Of a stretch of DNA of 64,000 nt, positions 1 to 7,235 are shown in pieces. The first letter of the stretch is position 1. The number at the start of each line of letters is the position of its first letter. Location: positions 1,798,001-1,862,000 of the forward strand of contig NZ_CP108032.1 of assembly GCF_036169555.1 (NCBI RefSeq). The letters run 5' to 3'. The stretch comes from Streptomyces sp. NBC_00306. GTDB lineage: Bacteria > Actinomycetota > Actinomycetes > Streptomycetales > Streptomycetaceae. A model generated the notes under the pieces. It did not search any database and was not told the origin of the DNA. It saw nothing but the letters and a program-made list of their open reading frames with translations. The position numbers and the translations under genes are program-made.

Positions 1-261
1 ACCGGCCTGGTCTTCACGGTGAACTCCTTCTCGGGCCAGAAGTTCACCGAGGTCGCCAAGGCCTACTGCCGGCTGATCGACGCGGCGTCGGGCGAGGAGC
101 TGGTGCGCTTCGACCTCACCGGCGCGGAGCCGCAGACCGGCGTGATGATGGCGAAGCTGATCAAGCAGTTCTCCGGCGAGTGGGAGATGACCGCCATCGG
201 GGACTTCGTGAAGTCCCGGACCGTGCGCGGCATGGTGAAGCCCGCCGCTCAGGCCCTGTAA
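1..261 (+). CDS. TerD-family protein, C-terminal part (cut by window edge)
   Basis: The reading frame is open from the first base and ends at a TAA at 259-261, so the N-terminal half lies outside the window. The visible 86 residues carry the end of a TerD/TerZ fold: a strand-rich stretch with FTVNSFSGQ, then ARG/ACID-alternating strands (CRLIDAASGEELVRFDL) and the closing GEWEMTAIGDF segment that is typical of the family. TerD proteins are calcium-binding proteins of tellurite and stress-resistance loci, and Streptomyces carry many paralogues of uncertain role. A strong hairpin follows directly. The family call rests on the conserved tail only; the upstream partner genes cannot be seen. Confidence 0.85.
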   Translation, partial: TGLVFTVNSFSGQKFTEVAKAYCRLIDAASGEELVRFDLTGAEPQTGVMMAKLIKQFSGEWEMTAIGDFVKSRTVRGMVKPAAQAL

Positions 262-266
262 CCGCA

Positions 267-311
267 GCCGCCGGGCCCTCCGTCGTTCGCATCGACGTCG
301 GGCCCGGCGGC
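267..311. terminator. Bidirectional terminator hairpin
   Basis: Arms 267-278 and 300-311 are exact complements (GCCGCCGGGCCC and its partner) around a loop of about 21 bases. The hairpin sits between the TerD gene (+) and the convergent small gene ending at 320 (-), so it can end transcription from both sides. Confidence 0.75.
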
Positions 312-319
312 GGTGGGGC

Positions 320-550
320 TCAGAGCTTGGCCAGCTTGGAGTAAGGGCTCGGAATTCTTCCCTTGCGACCGGAGAAATCGACGAGCACAGCAGCGTTGTC
401 ACCCTCGACTGCGATGACTCTGCCGAGGCCGAACTGGTCGTGCGAGACCCGGTCACCCACTTCGTACTGCTCGATCGGCGGGGCTGCCGGGGCCGTTCTG
501 TTGAAGGGACTGGAGGGCAGATGGCGCCGGGATCCGGCTGACTTGGTCAT
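320..550 (-). CDS. Small protein with a PcrA/UvrD C-terminal (Tudor-like) domain
   Basis: A 76-residue protein with a basic, disordered first 28 residues followed by YEVGDRVSHDQFGLGRVIAV and a beta-rich tail ending in PYSKLAKL. This block closely resembles the Tudor-like domain at the extreme C-terminus of the helicases PcrA/UvrD, which in those proteins contacts RNA polymerase; no helicase domain is attached here. The start at 550 is chosen over an in-frame start at 631 because 631 would run into acdS, which ends at 579, and because the conserved part begins just after 550. No convincing ribosome-binding site is visible. A role at RNA polymerase is inference from the domain alone. Confidence 0.8.
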   Translation of the reverse strand: MTKSAGSRRHLPSSPFNRTAPAAPPIEQYEVGDRVSHDQFGLGRVIAVEGDNAAVLVDFSGRKGRIPSPYSKLAKL

Positions 551-578
551 TACCGTGAGTATGGCCCCTCGGGCCGCA

Positions 579-1595
579 TCAGAACAACGCACTGTAGGCA
601 TTGAGCGCCGGCTGCCCGCCCAGATGGGCATAAAGCACGACAGCCCTGGACCCGATTTCTCCCCGTTCGACCAGGTCGATGAGTCCTGCCATCGATTTAC
701 CCTCGTACACCGGGTCCGTCACCATTCCTTCCGTACGGGCCGCGAGTCGCATGGCTGCCAGCGTCGCCTCGTCGGGGATGCCGTAGGTGCCCGCGTGATA
801 GCGCTCGTCGAGTTCGATCTCCTCGTCGCGCAGCTCCCGCTCCACCCCGATGAGTGAGGCGGTGTTCCGGGCGATACGGCCGATCTGTTCGCGGGTGCGG
901 TCGGGGGCCGCCGAGGCGTCGATCCCGAGGACCCGGCGCGGACGCGCGCCCGCCTCTTCCAGCGCGGCGAATCCGGCGATCATGCCGGCCTGGGTGCTGC
1001 CGGTGACCGAGCAGACCACGATCGTGTCGAAGAAGACGTCCAGCTCCCTCTCCTGTTCGGCAACCTCGTATGCCCAGTTCGCGAAGCCGAGTCCGCCGAG
1101 CGGGTGGTCGGAGGCGCCTGCGGGGATGGCGTAGGGACGGCCGCCGGCCTCCTCGACCTCGCGGAGCGCCTGCTCGAAGCTCTCCTTGACGCCGATCCCG
1201 AACCCGGCGCGCACCAGACGGACGTCCGCGCCCGCGAGCCGGCTGATGAGGATGTTCCCGACCTTGTCGTAGACCGGGTCCGGCCACTCCACCCAGCTCT
1301 CCTGCACCAGCACACAGGCGAGACCGGTGCGGGCGGCGACGGCCGCGACCTGGCGGGTGTGATTCGACTGGACGCCGCCGATCGACACGAGCGTGTCGCA
1401 TCCCCGGGCGAGCGCGTCGGCGACGAGGTACTCCAGCTTGCGGGTCTTGTTGCCGCCGTGGGCGAGGGGTGAATTGCAGTCCTCGCGCTTGGCCCACAGC
1501 TCGGCTCCGCCGAGATGGCGGGTGAGCCGTTCGAGGCGGTGCACCGGGGAGGGGCCGAACAGCAGCGGATGGCGTTCGTACGACGAGATCGACAT
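579..1595 (-). CDS. acdS: 1-aminocyclopropane-1-carboxylate (ACC) deaminase
   Basis: A 338-residue fold-type II PLP enzyme, the usual family length. The cofactor lysine is Lys50 in [11 protein letters not shown], followed by the [11 protein letters not shown] substrate loop. The C-terminal part keeps the glutamate of DPVYEGKSM and the leucine of HLGGQPALN; these two residues separate true ACC deaminases from the related D-cysteine desulfhydrases. It cleaves ACC to 2-oxobutyrate and ammonia in the cytoplasm, which lets plant-associated bacteria use the ethylene precursor as nitrogen source. AAGGAG precedes the ATG. The gene lies 16 bases behind a GntR-family regulator gene on the same strand, so the two are probably one mRNA controlled by that regulator. 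Confidence 0.92.
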   Translation of the reverse strand: MSISSYERHPLLFGPSPVHRLERLTRHLGGAELWAKREDCNSPLAHGGNKTRKLEYLVADALARGCDTLVSIGGVQSNHTRQVAAVAARTGLACVLVQESWVEWPDPVYDKVGNILISRLAGADVRLVRAGFGIGVKESFEQALREVEEAGGRPYAIPAGASDHPLGGLGFANWAYEVAEQERELDVFFDTIVVCSVTGSTQAGMIAGFAALEEAGARPRRVLGIDASAAPDRTREQIGRIARNTASLIGVERELRDEEIELDERYHAGTYGIPDEATLAAMRLAARTEGMVTDPVYEGKSMAGLIDLVERGEIGSRAVVLYAHLGGQPALNAYSALF

Positions 1596-1611
1596 GCTGA
1601 GCTCCTTCGGG

Positions 1612-2343
1612 TCAGGGGGCGTCGTCCTGTCCGCCGCCGGCCCGCTCTCCAGGGACAGGCGGGGTGTCGGCCTGTTCTCCAGGAACCGGAGCGCTTCCCG
1701 GATCGTCGGCGAGGGCTTCGAGCGAGTGCCAGATCGTCGCGGTGATCCCGGCCGCCTCGTCCTCGTCCCCCGCGGCGCAGGCGTCGATCAGCCGCTCGTG
1801 CCGGGCCGCCGACTCCAGCGCGCCCGCCTCGGCGAACCGGCGCCACTCCAGCCGCCGCAGCAGCGGCGTGAAGCGGGCGATCGTCGCCGCGACCGCGCGG
1901 TTGCCGCAGGCCCGGACGAGTACGTCGTGCAGGTCGTCGTCGGCCCGCAGCGCCTCGCCGACCTCGCCGGACCGGGTGGCCCGTACGAAGCGGTCGTTGG
2001 CCTCACGCATGGCCGAGACGTCGTCCGCCCCGAGCAGGGGTACTCCGGTCCGCGCGGCGAGTTCGTGCATCGCCCGCACCACCACGGCGGCCTCGCGCAC
2101 GGCCCGCGGGTCGAGCCGGGTTACGCGCGTGTAGCTCTGCGGCTTGGTCTCGACGAGTCCTTCCTCGGCGAGCCGGGCGAGGGCGTCACGGACCGGTGCG
2201 CGGGACAGGCCGAGCCGGCCCGCGAGGTCGGCGTCGCGCACCGGCTCCCCCGGCGGCAGTTCGCCGCACACGATGGCGTCACGGATGGCCGCGTAGGCGG
2301 TGTCCCGCAGCAAGGTCCGCCCGACGGGCCGCAGTGCTCCCAT
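1612..2343 (-). CDS. GntR/FadR-family regulator, probable regulator of acdS
   Basis: 243 residues. Residues 10-75 form a winged helix-turn-helix ([20 protein letters not shown] and [20 protein letters not shown]), and the remaining helical part matches an FCD-type ligand domain of the FadR subfamily. No ribosome-binding site is visible before the ATG at 2343; instead a -35/-10 pair places the transcript start at the start codon, so translation is probably leaderless. A perfect inverted repeat covers that -10, which suggests autoregulation. Being first in a two-gene unit with acdS, it most likely senses ACC or a related amino acid; the ligand is not deducible from sequence. Confidence 0.88.
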   Translation of the reverse strand: MGALRPVGRTLLRDTAYAAIRDAIVCGELPPGEPVRDADLAGRLGLSRAPVRDALARLAEEGLVETKPQSYTRVTRLDPRAVREAAVVVRAMHELAARTGVPLLGADDVSAMREANDRFVRATRSGEVGEALRADDDLHDVLVRACGNRAVAATIARFTPLLRRLEWRRFAEAGALESAARHERLIDACAAGDEDEAAGITATIWHSLEALADDPGSAPVPGEQADTPPVPGERAGGGQDDAP

Positions 2344-2345
2344 GA

Positions 2346-2381
2346 ACTGACATGTTAGATGTCAGTCGTATGGGAGCACAA
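2346..2381 (-). promoter_or_regulatory. Promoter and operator of the gntR-acdS unit
   Basis: On the minus strand TTGTGC (2381-2376), an 18-base spacer and TAACAT (2357-2352) stand 8 bases before the ATG of the regulator. The inverted repeat ACTGACAT-N5-ATGTCAGT (2346-2366) has perfect 8-base arms, a size and shape typical of FadR-type operators, and lies across the -10 and the transcript start. Bound regulator would block polymerase directly. Confidence 0.7.
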
Positions 2382-2393
2382 CGGCCCCGGCCT

Positions 2394-3980
2394 TCAGGGG
2401 GTCGGGACCCACGGCCAGTCGGCGCTGTGGCCGCGCTCCAGCAGCGGCACCATCCGGAACGCCGCGTCGGTCAGTCCGCCGAAGGTGTGCCGGCCGGGAC
2501 CGCCCGAGGGCGCGTGGCCCGCGCGGTACCCCGCCAGGTTCCAGGTGTAGACGGGCACCTGCGCCGGGACCTGCTCGGCCGGGTCGCCGTAGTGGCTGTA
2601 CGCGGCCTGCTCGTCGGTGACGATCAGCACCCGGTCGTGGCCCTGGTAGTGCGCCCGTACGGCCCGTGTCGTGTCCGTGCCACCCAGGTCGCCGAAGCGG
2701 CCGAGCACCTTCAGCACCGACTCGCCCCGGCGGTACCTCACCCGGGAGCTGGTCGTGCCGAACTCCACCAGGTCGGCGTGGGCCGCCCGCATGGCCACGG
2801 CAGCGCCGAACACCGCTGCGGCGTCCGCCCGGTTCAGCTCGGAACGCTCCGACAGACGCGCCCACATGGAGCCGGAGCGGTCGACCAGCACGAGCGTCCG
2901 GCCCGGCAGCGACGGCACGTTCGCCAGCGAGTGGCCGAGCGCCTTCTCCAGCGCGTAGGACCAGCGCAGCGACGGGGCGTGCTGGTACGCCGCGAGGTAG
3001 CGGAAGGGGAACTGCCGTGACCGCGCGACCACTTCCGGGTCCGAGATCTCGGCGGCGACCCGCTCGGCGACCTCGTCGCGGACACCCGCCTCGTCGAAGT
3101 TGCGCAGATTCCGGATCAGCGCCATCGGTCCCATCGACGGAATGACGGCCTCCCAGGCCGCCGCGTCCATCGGACCCTGGAGCCAGCCCGCGAGCGCCTC
3201 CCACGTCATGCCCGCCTCGGCGAGGCGGGCGGCGCCGTCGGGCGCGGTGACGACCGCGCGCCGCTCGGCGACGGGGACGGCCATCAGCGCCCGGTGCGCG
3301 ACGAGCGTGCGGTTCGAGGCGGGCGGCTCGGCGGTGTCCGGGTTGTGCCGGCGGTCGAGCGCGTAGCGGAACAGCTCGCCCTGCCACGGCTTTGCCGGAT
3401 CGGGCGACGCGTGCACGAGGTTGAGGACGTCGCCGAAGCGGTAGCCCTTGCCGGCGGTGTCGTACTTCAGCAGGGCCTTGCCGTTCCACAGGCGGGCGAC
3501 CGCGTCGGCGATGCCGCGCTTGACGGGCTTCGGCACGTTCCGGCCGTACCGCGAGGTCCAGTAGCCGAGCAGCTCGCCCGGCTCGTCGGGACGGCGCAGG
3601 ACGGAGGCGACGACCTGACGGTTCGACGGGCCGGCGGTCGCGGACGCGTCGAGCCGCGCCTTGACGTACTCGGCGGCGCCGACGATCGAGGCGGTACGCA
3701 GATTGCCCTCGCCGCGCAGCCATCCGAGCAGGCCCGCGGTCCACTCCGGGTCCTCGACGGCGAGTGTGCGCACGAGCTGCGCGAAGCGGCTGTCGCGGTC
3801 CTCGCCCGACTCGTAGAAGGTCTGCTGGGAGACGAAGTTGGCCACGGCGAGCAGGAAGAGCTCGGACCGCGCGTCGCGCTCGACGCCCTTGCCGCCCTGA
3901 TGCGTACGGAGCGTACGGCCGGTCGAGCGGACGGGCGAGGTGGCCCGCGCCTTCGCGCCGCGCACATTGAAACGTGCCAT
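2394..3980 (-). CDS. rsr: Ro60-like RNA-binding protein (TROVE domain, Rsr)
   Basis: 528 residues. The N-terminal two thirds are a HEAT-repeat TROVE ring (SELFLLAVANFVSQQTFYES, then RYGRNVPKPVKRGIADAVAR and IRNLRNFDEAGV), and the C-terminal third is a von Willebrand A-like domain with a metal-site motif DRSGSMW near residue 385 and a TDEQAAY strand. Family members bind Y RNAs on the outer face and single-stranded ends of misfolded RNAs in the ring, and can work with polynucleotide phosphorylase. The ATG at 3980 has GGGGGAA 5 bases upstream; an earlier in-frame ATG at 4184 would run through the Y RNA and is rejected. The gene follows the Y RNA at 4151-4293 on the same strand, the arrangement seen in other bacterial Ro systems. 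Confidence 0.93.
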   Translation of the reverse strand: MARFNVRGAKARATSPVRSTGRTLRTHQGGKGVERDARSELFLLAVANFVSQQTFYESGEDRDSRFAQLVRTLAVEDPEWTAGLLGWLRGEGNLRTASIVGAAEYVKARLDASATAGPSNRQVVASVLRRPDEPGELLGYWTSRYGRNVPKPVKRGIADAVARLWNGKALLKYDTAGKGYRFGDVLNLVHASPDPAKPWQGELFRYALDRRHNPDTAEPPASNRTLVAHRALMAVPVAERRAVVTAPDGAARLAEAGMTWEALAGWLQGPMDAAAWEAVIPSMGPMALIRNLRNFDEAGVRDEVAERVAAEISDPEVVARSRQFPFRYLAAYQHAPSLRWSYALEKALGHSLANVPSLPGRTLVLVDRSGSMWARLSERSELNRADAAAVFGAAVAMRAAHADLVEFGTTSSRVRYRRGESVLKVLGRFGDLGGTDTTRAVRAHYQGHDRVLIVTDEQAAYSHYGDPAEQVPAQVPVYTWNLAGYRAGHAPSGGPGRHTFGGLTDAAFRMVPLLERGHSADWPWVPTP

Positions 3981-4150
3981 GTGAATTCCCCCGAATTCGA
4001 CGGGGAAGGGCGGCACCGGGGAATGCGGAAAGCACACTCCGCGCCTTTTGACGACCCCCGCATGCCGGCCTCCCGAGATCAAAGGTGGCGGCGGCGTGAT
4101 TTCGGATAAGGAAGTAGCCGCAGCCTGCGCACCGGGAGGTGCATGAAGCA

Positions 4151-4293
4151 TGTGTCCAGAGGTCGAGGCCGGCGGAACCGACAAGGTGCTCTGCCGTCTG
4201 AGCTACATCGGCGGGAAAGCCGATGGCGGGACTCGAACCCGCGACCGCCCCATTAACAGTGGAAGTAGGTCCTGCCTTCGCACCTGGACAGGC
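4151..4293 (-). ncRNA. yrlA: Y RNA of YrlA type with permuted tRNA-like module
   Basis: Read on the minus strand the order is: stem strand TGTCCAG (4290-4284), GCGAAGGCAG resembling the Ro-contact motif of Y RNAs, then a tRNA T arm (GCGGG-TTCGAGT-CCCGC, 4242-4226), an acceptor strand CATCGGC (4225-4219), a six-base loop TTTCCC, the matching acceptor strand GCCGATG (4212-4206), TA, a D arm GCTC-AGACGGCA-GAGC (4203-4188), and the closing stem strand CTGGACA (4159-4153). All four stems are perfect. This is a tRNA whose acceptor ends are joined by a loop and whose opening lies where the anticodon arm would be, as in known YrlA RNAs. The ends are approximate. It lies 170 bases upstream of the Ro60 gene on the same strand. 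Confidence 0.88.
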
Positions 4294-4296
4294 ATC

Positions 4297-4302
4297 ACTC
4301 TA
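4297..4302 (-). promoter_or_regulatory. Candidate -10 box of the Y RNA
   Basis: TAGAGT on the minus strand at 4302-4297 matches TANNNT. A start about 7 bases further falls at 4290, exactly where the outer stem strand of the Y RNA begins. No convincing -35 was found. Confidence 0.5.
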
Positions 4303-4450
4303 GAAGGCGGGCATACGGCCGCGCGAAGGGTTTTTCGCATGCCCTGCCGATGAGGGAAGGCATGCGGCGGGGCCGGTCACCGGGCCGCGCTCGAGATGGC
4401 GTAGACAGGGCACCGGTAGACGTCCCGACTCCGAAAGGCCGCTGAATTCC

Positions 4451-5218
4451 ATGACTTTCCCCGCAACCGGCAGGCGCGTCCTCGTCAGCGGTGCCTCCCG
4501 GGGCCTCGGTCGCGCCGTCGCGCAGGCTTTCGCCACGAACGGTGACCGGGTCGCCGTGCACTACGGCTCACGCGAGCAGGAGGCGCGCCTCACGCTCGAC
4601 TCCCTGCCCGGCACCGGGCATGTGCTGCTCGGCGGCGATCTGTCGGACCCGGAGGGCGCGCGGTCGGTCGCCGTACGGGCCGCGGAGGAGCTCGGCGGCA
4701 TCGATGTGCTCGTCAACAACGCGGCCGTCAACGAGGCGCATCCGCTCCCCTCGACGCCCTACGAGCGCTGGACGGCCCTCTGGCAGCAGCATGTGTCCGT
4801 CAACCTCCTGGCGACGGCGAACCTGAGCCATCTGGCGGCCCGCGGCATGATCGAGGCGGGTACCGGCGGACGGATCGTCAACATCGGCTCGCGCGGGGCG
4901 TTCCGCGGCGAACCGGACCATCCCGCGTACGGGGCGACCAAGGCGGCCGTCCACGCGCTCGGCCAGTCGCTCGCGGTGTCCCTCGCCCCCTACGGCATCG
5001 CCGTCGCGTCGGTGGCGCCCGGCTTCTTCGAGACCGAGCGGGTGGCGGGCCGGCTGAGCGGCGCGGAGGGAGAGGCGATCCGCGCACAGAGTCCGTTCGG
5101 CCGGGTGGCGTCGGCCGAGGAGATCGCCGCGGCGGTGCTGTGGCTGGCGTCCCCGGCGGCGGAGTGGTCGTCGGGCGTGGTGCTCGACCTCAACGGAGCG
5201 TCGCATCTGCGGACCTGA
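4451..5218 (+). CDS. SDR-family NAD(P)-dependent oxidoreductase
   Basis: 255 residues, a classical short-chain dehydrogenase. It has the cofactor glycine motif SGASRGLGRAVA near residue 12, the NNA motif near residue 92, a catalytic serine in NIGSRGAF, and the Tyr-Lys pair in PAYGATKAAVHAL. The VAPGFFET segment closes the cofactor site. The substrate cannot be deduced; many relatives act on 3-oxoacyl or sugar derivatives. The ATG at 4451 starts the Rossmann fold directly. It is transcribed away from the Y RNA, alone, and is followed by a GC-rich repeat tract rather than by a partner gene. Confidence 0.88.
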   Translation: MTFPATGRRVLVSGASRGLGRAVAQAFATNGDRVAVHYGSREQEARLTLDSLPGTGHVLLGGDLSDPEGARSVAVRAAEELGGIDVLVNNAAVNEAHPLPSTPYERWTALWQQHVSVNLLATANLSHLAARGMIEAGTGGRIVNIGSRGAFRGEPDHPAYGATKAAVHALGQSLAVSLAPYGIAVASVAPGFFETERVAGRLSGAEGEAIRAQSPFGRVASAEEIAAAVLWLASPAAEWSSGVVLDLNGASHLRT

Positions 5219-5254
5219 CACGACGCGGACCCGGGCGCGGGCGGGTGGGGGCGG

Positions 5255-5358
5255 GTGCCAGCCGCGGCGCGGACGGTGCTCAACCGCGGCGCGGGCAGCC
5301 GAGGCCAGTGCGCAGCCGCGGCGCGGGCGGGCGGGCGGGGCCAGTGCCCAACCGCGGT
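5255..5358. repeat. Degenerate GC-rich repeat tract
   Basis: Four related units begin at 5255, 5276, 5308 and 5344, each of the form GTGC-N2-ARCCGCGG followed by a GCGGGC-like tail. Spacing is uneven (21, 32, 36 bases). The tract lies in the 256-base gap between the SDR gene and the convergent unknown gene. The CCGCGG cores could form hairpins. I see no gene in this gap. Confidence 0.55.
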
Positions 5359-5474
5359 ACGAGCGGCCGGCGCGGGTGCCGCGTGCGAGTCCCAGCCGCT
5401 GCCGGTGCCCCACCGCTGCCTTGCGCGCCCCCGCCGCTGCCGACGCGCCCCGCCGCCTACCCGGTCCCTCGCCC

Positions 5475-6929
5475 TCAGGCGCCCGGCTTGGAACGGGCCT
5501 TGAACGCCGCCTTGCGCGCGTCCTTGGCCACCTTCTTGTCCGGGTGCAGACGGCCCATCGCCTCCAGGACGTCCGCCGTCGCCGGGTGGTCCACCCGCCA
5601 GGCCGCGTCGAAGAAACCGCTGTGCTGACCGGCGAGACCCTCCACCAGGCCCTGCAGCTCCTCCAGTTCGCCGTCCGCGTCGAGCTGCGCCGCGATCGTG
5701 TCGATGGCGAGCCAGAAGATCATCGACTCGGGCGGTGCGGGCACGTCGGAGGCGCCGCGCTCGGCCAGCCAGACCCGCGCCAGGCCGCCCAGTTCGGCGT
5801 CGTCGAGGACCGCGCGCACCTCGGACTCGGCCTGTGCGCCGACCAGGGTGAGCGCCTGCTGGCAGTGCAGCCGGCGCAGCGGCGCGCCCTTGTCGACGCC
5901 CCGGGCCGCGCCGAGCAGTTCGTGCGCGGCGACCGCGGGCTCGCGGCGGGCCAGCCACTGCTCGGTCTCCGCGCGGGCGGCCCGCTCGGGGTAGTGCGCG
6001 AGGCCGTCGAGCAGGACGTCGGCGCCCTTGTCCGCGAGGTCTCCCACGGCCGGCGCGTCGACACCGCCCTCCAGCATCCGCGTGCGGATGCCGTAGAGAC
6101 CGAGGGGGGTCAGCTTGACCAGGCCGTACCGCGAGACGTCCGACTCGTCGACCGTGGACGGAGCCTCGGCGTCGTCCGGGACCTCGGCCATGAGCGCCTC
6201 GTCCACCGGCCGGTACTCGACCAGACCGACCGGCTCCAGCAGCCGGAACTGGTCGTCCAGCCGCATCATCGCCACCGAGACCTGCTCCAGCACGTCGTCG
6301 GTCGGCTCGCCCATGTCGTCCGGCACGATCATCGACGCGGCGAGCGCCGGCAGCGGCACGGGCTCCTCGCCCGCACCGCCATCGGTGACGGTCAGCAGAT
6401 AGAGGTTGCCGAGCACCCCGTCGAGGAACTCGGCCTCCGCGTCCGGGTCCCAGTCCAGTGCCTCGTAGTCGATCTCGCCGTCGTCGCCGATCGCGTCGGC
6501 CAGGTCGTCCAGCAGGGGGGCGATCGCGTCGGCGTGCACGGCCTCCAGCGCGTCGAGCCAGATCGCGAGGATGTCCTGCGGTCCGCCGGAGGTGATCAGC
6601 GCCAGGTTCTCCCCGGCCGTGGCGGTGCCGTACTCGGCCTCGTCGTCCTCCGGGTCCTCGACGTCCACCAGACCGGTGTCGACGGCGGTACGCCAGGCCT
6701 CGCTCGCATACGCGGGCCCATCGTCCTCGGCGTCCAGGCCCAGTTCCGCAGCCGCCGCGGCCAGTTGCTCCTCGGCCAGCTCGCCGCCCGCACCCACCCG
6801 GGTGTCGGGCCCCGCCCAACGGGCGAGCTTCACGGCCCTGGTCAGCAGCGGGGTGGCCAGCGCGTCCCGCGCCAGCTCCGCTTCCGAGTGCAGCCGTACC
6901 GGCGGCAGGGTGGGGCGGTCTTCGGGCAT
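5475..6929 (-). CDS. Conserved protein of unknown function
   Basis: 484 residues, start at 6929 supported by GAGGAG 9 bases upstream; an in-frame ATG at 6980 has no such signal. I do not recognise a family. The N-terminal third is acidic (runs such as DVEDPEDDEAEY), the rest is a string of amphipathic helices with WLARREP and WLAERGA repeats suggestive of a helical-repeat fold, and the last 25 residues are strongly basic (HPDKKVAKDARKAAFKAR). There is no signal peptide and no membrane segment, so it should be cytoplasmic. Codon use is normal for the window. It is divergent from the secreted nuclease gene and stands alone. Confidence 0.8.
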   Translation of the reverse strand: MPEDRPTLPPVRLHSEAELARDALATPLLTRAVKLARWAGPDTRVGAGGELAEEQLAAAAAELGLDAEDDGPAYASEAWRTAVDTGLVDVEDPEDDEAEYGTATAGENLALITSGGPQDILAIWLDALEAVHADAIAPLLDDLADAIGDDGEIDYEALDWDPDAEAEFLDGVLGNLYLLTVTDGGAGEEPVPLPALAASMIVPDDMGEPTDDVLEQVSVAMMRLDDQFRLLEPVGLVEYRPVDEALMAEVPDDAEAPSTVDESDVSRYGLVKLTPLGLYGIRTRMLEGGVDAPAVGDLADKGADVLLDGLAHYPERAARAETEQWLARREPAVAAHELLGAARGVDKGAPLRRLHCQQALTLVGAQAESEVRAVLDDAELGGLARVWLAERGASDVPAPPESMIFWLAIDTIAAQLDADGELEELQGLVEGLAGQHSGFFDAAWRVDHPATADVLEAMGRLHPDKKVAKDARKAAFKARSKPGA

Positions 6930-7104
6930 CTGCTGTTTCTCCTCGGGGCGTACGGGTCCGGGCTGGGGTGACCGCCGCATGCCCGAAGAGGCAGGGGCGA
7001 GGGCCCGGGGCCGCCCCCAGCGTAGACGTATTTCACCGGGTTTCGCCGCGCTCCGGAACCGCGCACGGGACGGCCGGGGACCGCGGGAACGCTCCCATGA
7101 GGGC

Positions 7105-7172
7105 GTTCATCCGTCCGTCGGTCGCCGTACACCCGTCGACTCTTGACAAGTGGACTGCTCAGCAAAGAGATT
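7105..7172 (+). promoter_or_regulatory. Promoter of the secreted nuclease with possible PHO box
   Basis: TTGACA (7143-7148), an 18-base spacer and GAGATT (7167-7172) form a housekeeping-type promoter. Directly upstream are three consecutive 11-base units starting at 7105, 7116 and 7127 (GTTCATCCGTC, CGTCGGTCGCC, GTACACCCGTC). PhoP binds 11-base direct repeats related to GTTCACC in Streptomyces, so phosphate control is plausible; the middle unit is weak. Nothing else is visible in the 306-base gap 6930-7235. Confidence 0.4.
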
Positions 7173-7235
7173 GACGCGCGTAGAACAGAAGTGCAGCAAC
7201 GAATCACCCCTCACCCTCGATTCCGGAGTTCCTCG

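Noticed and set aside
4150..4353. A tRNA-like block and an open frame of 67 codons on the plus strand at the same place
   Set aside because: The tRNA elements are in permuted order on the minus strand with no anticodon arm, so this is a Y RNA rather than a tRNA gene or pseudogene; the frame has no ribosome-binding site.
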